From: SIG351 sp045627045
GTDB lineage: Bacteria > Bacillota > Clostridia > HGM11327
NCBI GenBank assembly: GCA_045627045.1
Contig: JAZQMY010000041.1
Span: 1-64,000, forward strand
Length of the DNA stretch: 64,000 nucleotides
Direction of reading: 5' to 3'
This document shows positions 53,402-61,035 of the stretch, in pieces (the stretch's first letter is position 1; each line of letters opens with the position of its first letter). The notes below the pieces were generated by a model. It was given only the letters and a program-made list of their open reading frames with translations, did no database searches and was not told the origin of the DNA. The translations under genes were made by a program, and so were the position numbers.

Positions 53402-53436
53402 TAAAAAAAATCGGCAGGATGTCATTTGTCCTGTCG
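53402..53436 (-). terminator. Terminator after the 31-aa peptide gene
   Basis: A 9-bp stem (TCGACAGGA/TCCTGCCGA, one G-T pair) with a 9-base loop is followed on the minus strand by eight T. It lies 46 bases after the small ORF and before cotJA. Confidence 0.85.
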
Positions 53437-53481
53437 ACTTCTTTTTCTCTGATTTGTTTCCGGAACCGCTTTATGAAGCAA

Positions 53482-53577
53482 TTACCATTCCTGTTCTTCC
53501 ATCTCTGTGTTGCTTGAAGTCAAAACATCTTCATTACTGAAGCTGATGAATACAATAGTTGCTTCTTCGAACTTCAT
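53482..53577 (-). CDS. 31-aa acidic small peptide, possible modified-peptide precursor
   Basis: This short ORF encodes MKFEEATIVFISFSNEDVLT followed by eleven residues ending EMEEQEW. It has its own SigA promoter (53665-53692), an AAGGAG site 9 bases before the ATG, and a strong terminator after the stop, so it is very likely expressed. It has eight acidic residues, one Lys, no Cys, and a Ser/Thr-plus-Glu-rich tail. The N-terminal MKFEEATI...EDVLTSS layout looks like small clostridial peptides of unknown function. It follows a gene group for an ATP-grasp enzyme and a heterodimeric ABC exporter; a modified and exported peptide is a hypothesis only. Confidence 0.7.
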   Translation of the reverse strand: MKFEEATIVFISFSNEDVLTSSNTEMEEQEW

Positions 53578-53664
53578 TTTTCTTTTCTCCTTATCAGTAA
53601 CACTGATTGTGAGAACAAAGTTTTGTTCTGTGAGCAATCGTATTTTTTGTTTTCTCCTTCTATC

Positions 53665-53692
53665 ATTTTAGCATATTTTTACGATATGTCAA
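53665..53692 (-). promoter_or_regulatory. Promoter of the 31-aa peptide gene
   Basis: On the minus strand TTGACA (53692-53687) and TAAAAT (53670-53665) with a 16-base spacer. The roughly 80-base leader contains a hairpin AGAACAA-N4-TTGTTCT at about 53614-53632. Confidence 0.72.
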
Positions 53693-53725
53693 TCATTTTT
53701 ATGGGAAATTCGTTTTTTCTCATAA

Positions 53726-55486
53726 TTATGCCTCATTCTGAACAAACTGGCTGTTATAGAGTTCATAATAGAAACCCTTCTTCTTCAAAAGTTCCTCATG
53801 TCTGCCTTTTTCTATAACGTTTCCGTTCTTCATAACAAGGATAACGTCCGCTTCCATTATCGTTGAGAGCCTGTGCGCTACAATGAAGCTCGTCTTGCCC
53901 TCCATCAGCTTGCCGAATGCCTCCTGTATCCTGACCTCGGTGCGTGTATCTATTGACGATGTCGCTTCGTCCAGGATAAGCATTGGCGGCAGACAGAGCA
54001 TTACTCTCGTAATGCAGAGAAGCTGCTTCTGTCCCTCCGAAAGGCTTCCTCCGTCCTCCGAAATAACGGTGTCATAGCCTTGCGGAAGCCTCTTTATGAA
54101 GCTGTGGGCATGCGATTTCTTTGCCGCAGTGATTATTTCATCCATCGTGGCATCGGGCTTGCCTATCGCTATGTTTTCTCTAACCGTGCCATTCCTGAGC
54201 CACGTATCCTGAAGTACCATTCCATAGCTTCTTCTGAGGCTGTGCCGTGTGATGTCTCTGATGTCATGTGAATCAACAGTTATTCTTCCCTCATCCACAT
54301 CGTAGAATCTCATAAGCAGATTGATAAGCGTTGTCTTGCCGCAGCCTGTCGGGCCGACAATGGCTATTTTCTCGCCTTTTTCAACAGTCAGATCAAAATT
54401 CCTGATAAGCGGCTTTTCGGGAGTATAGGAAAAGCTTACGTTTTCTATTTTTATGTTTCCGTTCACGTTGTCAAGCTCCGGTGCCGTGTCGCTTTCTTGT
54501 GTTTCGGGCTTCTCCTCTATCAGCTCAAACAGATGCCCTGCCGAAGCAAGCGCATTCTGAAGCTCTGTTATGACGCCTGATATTTCATTGAACGGCTTTG
54601 TATACTGATTTGCATAACTGAGTATGCACGAAAGAGAGCCGACCGATATTCCTCCGGACAATACGCTTAAAGCACCTATCAATGCCACCACCGCATACAC
54701 TATGCTGTTCAAGAACCTCGTTGTGGGGTTTGTCAGTGATGAAAAGAACACCGCACGTTGTGAGCATTCTTTAAGTCTGCCGTTTATCTCATCAAATCTC
54801 TCTGTTACGTTCTTCTCCTGCGAAAACGCCTGCACCACGGAAAGGTTACCTATCGTTTCCTCAATGAGTGCTGTTTCCTCGCCCTTTGTTTCAGCCTGTT
54901 TTCTGAACATCGTGTACGTCTTCTTTGAAATGAACCGTGCCGCAAAGAGTGATACGGGAGTAAGCACCACCACCGCAAGCGCTATCTTCAGATCGATTCT
55001 TATCATGAAAATGAGCGTGCCGATAATCGTCATAAGTCCTGTAAAGAACTGTGTAAAGCCCATGAGCAAGCCGTCCGCAAACTGATCTGCATCCGAAATC
55101 ACTCTGTTGACTGTTTCTCCGTACGCATGGGTATCAATATACTTCAGCGGAAGAGCTTCTATCTTTTCAAAGGCTTCGTTTCTCACGTCTCTGACAACGT
55201 TATACGTTATCCTGTTATTTACCGTGTTCATTACCCACTGAATTACGGCAGTTGCACCGATGATCACCGCAATTATTGAAATATACTGTGCGATTCTCTC
55301 AAAGTCGACACTGCCCTCTTCAATTATGCAGTCTATTGCATCGCCGATAAGCACAGGAACCACAAGCGTCAGCGCAACCGACATTGCCGCAAGCAGGAGC
55401 GACAGCACAAGAAGCATTCTGTAATTCCTGATGTAACCGAGAACCTTTTTTATCGTTTTCTTTTTGAAGGAGTTATTTTTTTTCAT
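53726..55486 (-). CDS. Heterodimeric ABC exporter, catalytic half
   Basis: The 586-residue protein has six membrane helices (about 18-310) and an ATPase domain with Walker A GPTGCGKTT, a signature LSEGQKQLL (GQ kept, second residue Glu), Walker B MLILDEATSSID with the catalytic Glu, and H-loop VAHRLS. The start MKKNNSFKK at 55486 has AAGGAGG at 9 bases; the ATG six bases before it is too close. It overlaps the partner gene by 14 bases. With that partner it forms a heterodimeric exporter of the LmrCD/TM287-288 kind; the cargo is unknown. Confidence 0.92.
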   Translation of the reverse strand: MKKNNSFKKKTIKKVLGYIRNYRMLLVLSLLLAAMSVALTLVVPVLIGDAIDCIIEEGSVDFERIAQYISIIAVIIGATAVIQWVMNTVNNRITYNVVRDVRNEAFEKIEALPLKYIDTHAYGETVNRVISDADQFADGLLMGFTQFFTGLMTIIGTLIFMIRIDLKIALAVVVLTPVSLFAARFISKKTYTMFRKQAETKGEETALIEETIGNLSVVQAFSQEKNVTERFDEINGRLKECSQRAVFFSSLTNPTTRFLNSIVYAVVALIGALSVLSGGISVGSLSCILSYANQYTKPFNEISGVITELQNALASAGHLFELIEEKPETQESDTAPELDNVNGNIKIENVSFSYTPEKPLIRNFDLTVEKGEKIAIVGPTGCGKTTLINLLMRFYDVDEGRITVDSHDIRDITRHSLRRSYGMVLQDTWLRNGTVRENIAIGKPDATMDEIITAAKKSHAHSFIKRLPQGYDTVISEDGGSLSEGQKQLLCITRVMLCLPPMLILDEATSSIDTRTEVRIQEAFGKLMEGKTSFIVAHRLSTIMEADVILVMKNGNVIEKGRHEELLKKKGFYYELYNSQFVQNEA

Positions 55487-57209
55487 GTCCATTCTCCTCC
55501 TTACTGAACTGTGAATTATATATTTCACGGTAGATTTCCGATTTTTCAAGCAGCTCGCCATGTGTTCCGATGCTCTGTATCTCTCCGTCCTCAAGCACAA
55601 CTATCCTGTCCGCCCAACGCACCGATGCCGTTCTCTGCGACACAATAAATACCGTTGGCTTCGGATTGAGCTTCTGAAGGGCCGCCCTCAGCCTTGCATC
55701 CGTCTGATAATCAAGAGCAGATGAGCTGTCATCAAGAATCAGTATTTCAGGCTTTCTAACAAGCGCTCTTGCAATGGTAAGTCTCTGTCTCTGACCGCCC
55801 GAAAGATTTCTTCCGCCTTGCTCGATCATATAATCAAGGGCGTTTTCCTTTGAATCAACCACGTCCCTTGCCTGAGCCGTTTCAAGAGCCGCATATATCT
55901 CCTCATCAGTTGCATCGGCATTGCCCCAGCGCATATTGTCTCTGATAGTTCCTCTGAAAAGAACTGCCTTCTGCGGCACAACGCCTGTCTTTGCCCTCAG
56001 GCTCAGTAGGTTATAATCCTTTACGTTGATACCGTCAACGAGCACCTCTCCGCTCTCGCAGTCATAAAACCTCGGTATCATATTGACCACCGATGACTTG
56101 CCCGAGCCTGTGCCGCCTATTATGCCTATTGTCTCGCCTTTTCTTGCAAAAAAGCTTATCCCCGATACGGAAGGTTCTCTGTTGTCGCCGTAGCGGAGGG
56201 AGGCATTCCTGAATTCAACCGAATATTCAGCATCATCCGCAGACTCTGATACGCCGTTTTCCATTTCAGGCTCAATCTCAAGCACTGCGGCAATACGCTT
56301 TGCCGAAGCCTCCGATTTCGTGATGTTCACTATCAGGTTTGCAAGTTTTATCAGCTCAACAAGTATCTGCGACATATAGTTATAGAGAGCTATCACCATT
56401 CCCTGCGTCATCACGCCCTCATAAACCTCTATAGCACCGACTTTTATCAGAATAAGCACCGCAATGTTTATGAGCACATAGGTCAGCGGATTAAGGAGCG
56501 CCGACACCCTTCCGACAGTCTTCTGTGAAACGGTAAGGCTTTCATTTGCCGAGTGAAACTTCTTTTTCTCATCCTCTTCGGTGCAGAATGCCCTTATTAC
56601 CCTTGCGCCCGTGAGGTTCTCTCTTGTCAGCTTCAGGACTCTGTCAAGTGATGCCTGAACCTTCTTGTAGAGCGGCATCGAAATAAGCATTATTCCGAAA
56701 ACGACAGCCGAAAGCACCGGTATCACGCCGGCAAATATCAGCGCCGACCTGACGTTTATCGTAAACGCCATTATCATCGAGCCGAAAACTATCAACGGCG
56801 ACCTGAGGAGAAGCCTGAGTCCAAGATTTACGCCTGACTGGACCTGATTTGTGTCACTTGTGAGGCGGGTAATCATCGTTGATGTTCCGAGCTTATCCGT
56901 CTGTGAAGAGGAAAGCCTGCCGAGATGCTCAAACAATGCGTGTCTTAAATTGGAAGCAAAGCCGACTGATGCCTTTGCGGCAAAATACTGTGCCACAACA
57001 GCGCATCCAAGCCCCACCACGCCCAAAAGCACAAGTACAAGGCACATCCTGACTATATATCCTGTATCGCCCTTTGCTATTCCGTTATCGATCACCGCCG
57101 CGATTACAAGCGGCACGATAAGGTCAAACAATGCCTCAAGCAGCTTGACCGCAGGGCCAATGATACATTCCTTTTTATATTCAGCTATGTATTTCAATAA
57201 TTTTTTCAT
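55473..57209 (-). CDS. Heterodimeric ABC exporter, degenerate-site half
   Basis: The 578-residue protein has six membrane helices and an ATPase domain with Walker A GGTGSGKSS, signature LSGGQRQRL, and Walker B EILILDDSSSALD, in which Asp replaces the catalytic Glu. Asp at this position is the mark of the degenerate nucleotide site in heterodimeric exporters. The switch residue region reads VSQRTAS, with Gln in place of the H-loop His, again as expected. The ATG at 57209 overlaps the stop of the ATP-grasp gene by four bases. Confidence 0.92.
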   Translation of the reverse strand: MKKLLKYIAEYKKECIIGPAVKLLEALFDLIVPLVIAAVIDNGIAKGDTGYIVRMCLVLVLLGVVGLGCAVVAQYFAAKASVGFASNLRHALFEHLGRLSSSQTDKLGTSTMITRLTSDTNQVQSGVNLGLRLLLRSPLIVFGSMIMAFTINVRSALIFAGVIPVLSAVVFGIMLISMPLYKKVQASLDRVLKLTRENLTGARVIRAFCTEEDEKKKFHSANESLTVSQKTVGRVSALLNPLTYVLINIAVLILIKVGAIEVYEGVMTQGMVIALYNYMSQILVELIKLANLIVNITKSEASAKRIAAVLEIEPEMENGVSESADDAEYSVEFRNASLRYGDNREPSVSGISFFARKGETIGIIGGTGSGKSSVVNMIPRFYDCESGEVLVDGINVKDYNLLSLRAKTGVVPQKAVLFRGTIRDNMRWGNADATDEEIYAALETAQARDVVDSKENALDYMIEQGGRNLSGGQRQRLTIARALVRKPEILILDDSSSALDYQTDARLRAALQKLNPKPTVFIVSQRTASVRWADRIVVLEDGEIQSIGTHGELLEKSEIYREIYNSQFSKEENGHEKK

Positions 57210-58324
57210 TTCTTCACCAGATATTTTATTCCCTGAAAGAGATAGGAGAACCATGGTATCGGGTCATCTATCCTGAATATCTGCTCCTTAGTATATCTTC
57301 TGTCAAAATACGAAGGCCTTGCAGAAAAGCGTTCCTTCGATATGAAAAACCACGCAATATCGTTCACGGAATTTCTTATACGGAGCTTTTCCCTTGTAAC
57401 CTTCATTTCCGTTACATTTTCGCCATATTCTTTCTCAAGCAGCTGAAGTGCAAGATCGATTCCTGCCTCAAAGCCGACCTTCACGCAGGCAATCGGTCTC
57501 GGGTTGATCTCTATCACCTTTGCCACTCCCGTATCGGTCTCCTCTATAAGATCAAAGCCGATAGTGCCCGTAACGCCCGTGACCTTTGCAAGCTTTATGC
57601 AGGTCTTGATAACATCCTCACGGGTATCAAGCTCGTTGAACGTGCCGCTGCCCGCAGGAAGAGGAAACCATCGCCTTGAAATATATCCGAATGAGCTCTT
57701 TACATTTCCGTCATTATCTATAAAAAGGCAAACGGAGCGATTCCTGTTTGTCTGCTCAACGTATTCCTGAACAACATAAAGCGAGATATCTTCCGTCATC
57801 ATGAATTCATCAAGCTCTTCCCTGCTTCTGAAAATATGAAAGCCGATTCCGCCGTAGCTTCTTCTCGGCTTTACGGCAACAGGGAAAGCAATATCGTCAT
57901 TTGCAGGATCAAAATATGTCTTCGGGCAAGGTATGCCGTTCTCCGTACAGAGCTTCATAACGGAAAGCTTATCCTGTGTCCTGTCAAAAACATCCTTTTT
58001 CACCACTGCAAGCCTGGCATACTTTGAAAGCTCGTCATAATTCTCGGCAAGTATTCCTGCAGAAAAGTCAACAGGAGGAAGAACAACATCAAAACTGCCG
58101 TTTTTTATGAGAGAAACAATACATTCAGCTGATTCTGCGGGCTTTTCAGGATCGCACACTCCGTAAATCACCCTATCGGCAAACCTTGAATGACTGCAGA
58201 TATCCCCTTTTGAATTGCACAGAATGTTTACTTCGCACCCGAGCTTTCTGAAAGCACGCATATATTCAAGGTTCTGTCTTGCGTATCCCTCCAGAATAAG
58301 AATTTTCTTTCCTTTGAAATTCAT
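57206..58324 (-). CDS. ATP-grasp enzyme (carboxylate-amine/thiol ligase type)
   Basis: The 372-residue protein has a pre-ATP-grasp domain (about 1-105: KILILEGYARQNLEYMRAF, VVLPPVDFSAG), then the ATP-grasp fold: PVAVKPRRSYGGIGFHIF (about 151-168), VVQEYVEQTNRN with ADP-binding Glu, GTIGFDLIEE and KVIEINPRP with the metal-binding Glu and Asn (about 284-292). This is the CarB/D-Ala ligase type rather than the RimK/graspetide type. It would join a carboxylate to an amine using ATP; the substrates are unknown. The C-terminal 60 residues are an extra domain. It is coupled to the ABC exporter genes, which is not typical for housekeeping ligases. Confidence 0.82.
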   Translation of the reverse strand: MNFKGKKILILEGYARQNLEYMRAFRKLGCEVNILCNSKGDICSHSRFADRVIYGVCDPEKPAESAECIVSLIKNGSFDVVLPPVDFSAGILAENYDELSKYARLAVVKKDVFDRTQDKLSVMKLCTENGIPCPKTYFDPANDDIAFPVAVKPRRSYGGIGFHIFRSREELDEFMMTEDISLYVVQEYVEQTNRNRSVCLFIDNDGNVKSSFGYISRRWFPLPAGSGTFNELDTREDVIKTCIKLAKVTGVTGTIGFDLIEETDTGVAKVIEINPRPIACVKVGFEAGIDLALQLLEKEYGENVTEMKVTREKLRIRNSVNDIAWFFISKERFSARPSYFDRRYTKEQIFRIDDPIPWFSYLFQGIKYLVKK

Positions 58325-58483
58325 AAAAATCTTTCCTGCCTTTATTTTTTCCTGTGGCTAAAGCATTGACCGCTCATTTATTAATTATACCATATTCTAC
58401 GGCATAAATCAAGCACCGAAGAGGGCTGTCCTGTTTCTTGCAAAAATGAGCCGAAAAATTTTTGAAAAAAATAAAAACACCTC

Positions 58484-58512
58484 TTGACAAAATCGAAACT
58501 ATCTGCTATAAT
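58484..58512 (+). promoter_or_regulatory. tRNA-Gln promoter
   Basis: TTGACA (58484-58489) and TATAAT (58507-58512) with a 17-base spacer, a perfect consensus 37 bases before the tRNA. Confidence 0.88.
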
Positions 58513-58549
58513 ATGCAATGTTGAACGGCGAGATGTTCAACTGGCATAT

Positions 58550-58625
58550 AGCGGTGTAGCCAAGCGGTAAGGCAACGGACTCTGACTCCGTCATTACCTA
58601 TGTTCGAATCATAGTACCGCTGCCA
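58550..58625 (+). tRNA. tRNA-Gln (anticodon CTG)
   Basis: Cloverleaf: acceptor AGCGGTG/TACCGCT, anticodon stem ACGGA/TCCGT with the loop CTCTGAC, so the anticodon is CTG. The T-loop holds TTCGAAT, and GCCA is encoded at the 3' end. Confidence 0.95.
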
Positions 58626-58662
58626 AAACTCCCGATTGCAAGTGCATTCGGGAGTTTCTTTT
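58626..58662 (+). terminator. Terminator after tRNA-Gln
   Basis: A 10-bp stem (AAACTCCCGA/TCGGGAGTTT) with a 12-base loop and a T-rich tail. Confidence 0.88.
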
Positions 58663-58700
58663 TCTTCTTATACTTTTTTCCATTTCTTAATAAAAATATA

Positions 58701-58729
58701 TTGACACAAGCCATCAAAAATGGTATAAT
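58701..58729 (+). promoter_or_regulatory. Promoter of the tRNA-Arg region
   Basis: TTGACA (58701-58706) and TATAAT (58724-58729) with a 17-base spacer, 11 bases before the degenerate tRNA. Confidence 0.85.
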
Positions 58730-58740
58730 TTAACAGTAAT

Positions 58741-58814
58741 GTTTCCGTAGCTCAGCTGGATAGAGCGACCGCCTCCTAAGCGGCAGCTCGTTCGTTTCCT
58801 GGAGGGGCGGAAAA
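58741..58814 (+). pseudogene. Degenerate tRNA-Arg (CCT)
   Basis: The D-arm (TAGCTC...GAGC) and anticodon loop CTCCTAA are normal, and the acceptor GTTTCCG nearly pairs with CGGAAAA (first pair mismatched). The T-arm region, 58785-58807, cannot form the usual stem with a TTCGA loop, and no CCA is encoded. The anticodon half closely matches the intact tRNA-Arg 20 bases downstream. It sits behind a perfect promoter, so it is transcribed as part of the same RNA. It may be a decayed duplicate. Confidence 0.55.
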
Positions 58815-58833
58815 TTGAATAATTTTTGTATAT

Positions 58834-58910
58834 GTCCCGGTAGCTCAGTAGGATAGAGCGGTCGCCTCCTAAGCGACAGGCCGTTGGTTCGACTCCAATC
58901 CGGGATGCCA
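58834..58910 (+). tRNA. tRNA-Arg (anticodon CCT)
   Basis: Cloverleaf: acceptor GTCCCGG/CCGGGAT, D-stem GCTC/GAGC, anticodon stem GTCGC/GCGAC with CTCCTAA, T-arm GTTGG-TTCGACT-CCAAT, 3' GCCA encoded. Its 3' end is the likely attachment site of the integrative element whose integrase begins 180 bases on. Confidence 0.93.
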
Positions 58911-58919
58911 AAAACCCTT

Positions 58920-58960
58920 GCTGCAAGCCCCTTTTCGGGGTTTGCAGCGTTAATTTTTAT
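58920..58960 (+). terminator. Terminator after tRNA-Arg
   Basis: Stem GCTGCAA/TTGCAGC and CCCC/GGGG with one G-T pair between them, followed by TTAATTTTTAT. Confidence 0.85.
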
Positions 58961-58964
58961 CTTT

Positions 58965-59004
58965 GCACCCGATGATGGTCTGTAAATCATCGGGTGCTCT
59001 TTTA
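58965..59004 (+). terminator. Second strong hairpin after tRNA-Arg
   Basis: A perfect 12-bp stem (GCACCCGATGAT/ATCATCGGGTGC) with a 9-base loop, followed by TCTTTTATT. It lies between the tRNA and the integrase repeats and may isolate the element from tRNA transcription. Confidence 0.8.
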
Positions 59005-59023
59005 TTCGCTGCACGATGAATAT

Positions 59024-59085
59024 TTTGCTAATTAGACTCGAACGGTTTCCACAAGTTTGCTAATAAAAATCAGCGATTTGCTAAT
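59024..59085. repeat. Three direct repeats TTTGCTAAT near the integrase gene
   Basis: The 9-mer TTTGCTAAT occurs at 59024, 59056 and 59077. Short direct repeats between the attachment site and int are typical arm-type binding sites for tyrosine integrases of the Tn916 and phage kind. Confidence 0.55.
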
Positions 59086-59091
59086 TTGATT

Positions 59092-60492
59092 TTAGCGACC
59101 ACTTGCGGGGGCTTGTGCGGCAATCAGCGCCGCCAGCGCACTTGCAAGCTCGGGGGATTTTTGTAGCTGCTCGACCAGGCTTGCCAGATCAAGGGTTGCG
59201 GGTGCCGTTTCCTTCGGTTCAGCCGGAGGACGAATATCTCTCAGATCGGGGTTGGAGTAGAAGGCGGTCTCAAACTTTTGCGCATTGACCTTTCTATCTT
59301 CATCCAGGATATGAGCGTACACACTTGTTATCATATCGATCTCTGCGTGTCCCGTATCGCCCTGTGTAGCCTTCAGATCGCCGTGGTTGAGCTTTAACTT
59401 GTATGTGGTACTGGAATGACGGAGAGAATGAAAGACTACCCTGGGCAGTCCTGCTTCTTCACGGAGCTTTGCAAACTCCTTCAGGATGATACGGTCCTCG
59501 CAAGGCCGTCCGTTTGGGAGAGCGACAACCAGGTTAAAGTCCTGGTACTCGTCTCCCAGGAAGCTCCTGATTTCATCCTGTGCCTTCTTCCACTCGCACA
59601 GAATATACGCAAGGGTTTTAGGCAGCCATACTTTACGGATACTTGACTCCGTTTTCGGCTTTTTCAGAATAATTCGTGTGCTTGTGTTTGGCATAAGCGG
59701 TGTGAAGATATAATAGATATCCTTCTCACCCAAAGTTTCAATCGCTCGCTTTGAGGCTCGCGTCAATTCCTTGTCTATGAAAACATAAGCATTGTCGGCT
59801 GCAATATCTTCCTCGGAAATATGTACGTTATCCCAGGTCAGTCCCAATATCTCGCCTACTCGCAGGGAGCAAGCAAAAGCAAGGTTCATTGCCACATAGA
59901 GCTTACTGTCCGTACACTTATCAAGGGCGGTGCGGATCATATCCGCGTCCCAGATATCGCGTTTCTTGTACTCCGTCTTGGGAAGAACCACATTGTCAAA
60001 GGGATTTCTCCCGATGATCTCCCAGCGTACCGCCTGCTTGAAAGCGCAGCGCAGAAGTTTGATGATCTTCTCAATGGTCTGATTGCTCACATAGGTGGTG
60101 GTCGCTTTTCTCGTCTTGGTGGATACCGACCTTGTTTTTTGCAAGGTCTGAATATAGGCGTCCACAGCGCGAGGCGTAACAGACTGTACCTCCATATCAC
60201 CGATAATCGGATTGATGTAGTTGTTAATCAGCGAAGTTTGGCTGTCGTACATAGACACGCCCCACTTCTTTTCTCCGTACAAGGATACGAAGTCAAAGAG
60301 AAAATCGGATATCTTCTGATTGCTCGGCGGGAGAAATGTTCCCGTGTGCTGCTGGTTCTCAATTTCAGCTTTGCGCTTCAGGGCCTCTTTGTGAGTGCCC
60401 CAGGTTTCCCATTTTTGCTTGGTTTCTCCGTTCTCGTCAACATAGTTGTATATAACGGAATAATTCTTTTTACGTTTGATGATAGATGCCAT
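59092..60492 (-). CDS. int: Site-specific tyrosine integrase
   Basis: The 466-residue recombinase has an N-terminal arm-binding domain (about 1-55), a core-binding helical domain (about 60-165) and the catalytic domain with Arg in CSLRVGE (about 211), HSLRH (355-359), GH in DTGHAEI (about 381-382) and the nucleophile Tyr in SVYAHI (392). An Ala/Pro-rich C-terminal tail of about 45 residues follows. It resembles the integrases of Tn916-type elements. It is transcribed towards tRNA-Arg, 180 bases away. Confidence 0.95.
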   Translation of the reverse strand: MASIIKRKKNYSVIYNYVDENGETKQKWETWGTHKEALKRKAEIENQQHTGTFLPPSNQKISDFLFDFVSLYGEKKWGVSMYDSQTSLINNYINPIIGDMEVQSVTPRAVDAYIQTLQKTRSVSTKTRKATTTYVSNQTIEKIIKLLRCAFKQAVRWEIIGRNPFDNVVLPKTEYKKRDIWDADMIRTALDKCTDSKLYVAMNLAFACSLRVGEILGLTWDNVHISEEDIAADNAYVFIDKELTRASKRAIETLGEKDIYYIFTPLMPNTSTRIILKKPKTESSIRKVWLPKTLAYILCEWKKAQDEIRSFLGDEYQDFNLVVALPNGRPCEDRIILKEFAKLREEAGLPRVVFHSLRHSSTTYKLKLNHGDLKATQGDTGHAEIDMITSVYAHILDEDRKVNAQKFETAFYSNPDLRDIRPPAEPKETAPATLDLASLVEQLQKSPELASALAALIAAQAPASGR

Positions 60493-60513
60493 AATATTAT
60501 ATCCTTTCTTAGA

Positions 60514-60720
60514 TCAGATGTTGAGGGTATCCAGCCACTCGTCAAAAGACCGCTTGGATATTCTTATGGCGTTACCAATTCGCACGATTTTGAAGTGTCC
60601 CTCTTTGACAAGGATATATGCGGAGGTTCGACCGATCCCTAAAATGTGGGCGATTTCCTCAACCGTATATGTTCTCTTGCCGGGGAGCGCTTGCTTCGTG
60701 CCGTTCCACGTATTAGACAT
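60514..60720 (-). CDS. xis: Excisionase / helix-turn-helix DNA-binding protein
   Basis: The 68-residue protein has a winged-helix of the Xis type: YTVEEIAHILGIGRTSAYIL and IVRIGNAIRISKRSFDEWLD. It lies 21 bases upstream of int on the same strand. Proteins of this kind bend DNA to favour excision by the integrase. GGGGG precedes the ATG. Confidence 0.9.
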   Translation of the reverse strand: MSNTWNGTKQALPGKRTYTVEEIAHILGIGRTSAYILVKEGHFKIVRIGNAIRISKRSFDEWLDTLNI

Positions 60721-60743
60721 TAGAACCCCCTTTCTATGAATGA

Positions 60744-60802
60744 AACAGCACGATATTTCATATAGTCAAGTAATAACCTTTACTATATTATACCGTGCTG
60801 TT
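60744..60802. repeat. Inverted repeat upstream of xis
   Basis: AACAGCACG at 60744-60752 and CGTGCTGTT at 60794-60802 are perfect inverted copies 41 bases apart, upstream of xis. The AT-rich interval holds a TATAAT on the minus strand. They could be operator sites for a regulator of int/xis. Confidence 0.55.
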
Positions 60803-60870
60803 GTGTCTTTGTCTGCTGCATTTAAGAAAATTGCGGAAAATTTACGATTTATCCGCAAATGAAAAGAACT

Positions 60871-61035
60871 TTACTTTATCCAAAAATAGAAATAGGCTGA
60901 ACGGACGGCTGCTTGGCTCAGCTCCACGGGAAATTCACCCTCACGCGGTTCTCGCGCGACCCTACCTATTGCCTGCGACGCCTCGCCACCTGAATATGGT
61001 TGCACGCTCGGACTGTAGCTGTAAGGGAGTCTCAT
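60871..61035 (-). CDS. Possible 54-aa protein in the GC-rich stretch
   Basis: The frame starts MRLPYSYSPSVQPYSGGEAS and ends VRSAYFYFWIK. Its ATG overlaps the stop of the open frame upstream (TAATG), which suggests translational coupling. I recognise no family. The composition is richer in G/C, Arg and Pro than in neighbouring genes. It could instead be part of a structured RNA or a relict. Confidence 0.35.
   Translation of the reverse strand: MRLPYSYSPSVQPYSGGEASQAIGRVAREPREGEFPVELSQAAVRSAYFYFWIK

Noticed and set aside
57206..58324. Calling the ATP-grasp gene a graspetide (microviridin-type) ligase
   Set aside because: Its motifs (VKPRRSYGGIGF, EINPRP) fit the CarB/D-Ala ligase type better than RimK-type graspetide ligases, so only a general ATP-grasp call is made.
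58714..59014. Minus-strand frames over the tRNA-Arg copies
   Set aside because: They are antisense to tRNA genes and contain the typical false protein SRIGVEPTACRLGG produced by tRNA sequence.
59821..60642. A 273-codon plus-strand frame opposite the integrase and xis
   Set aside because: It is antisense to two clearly identified genes and has no supporting signals.
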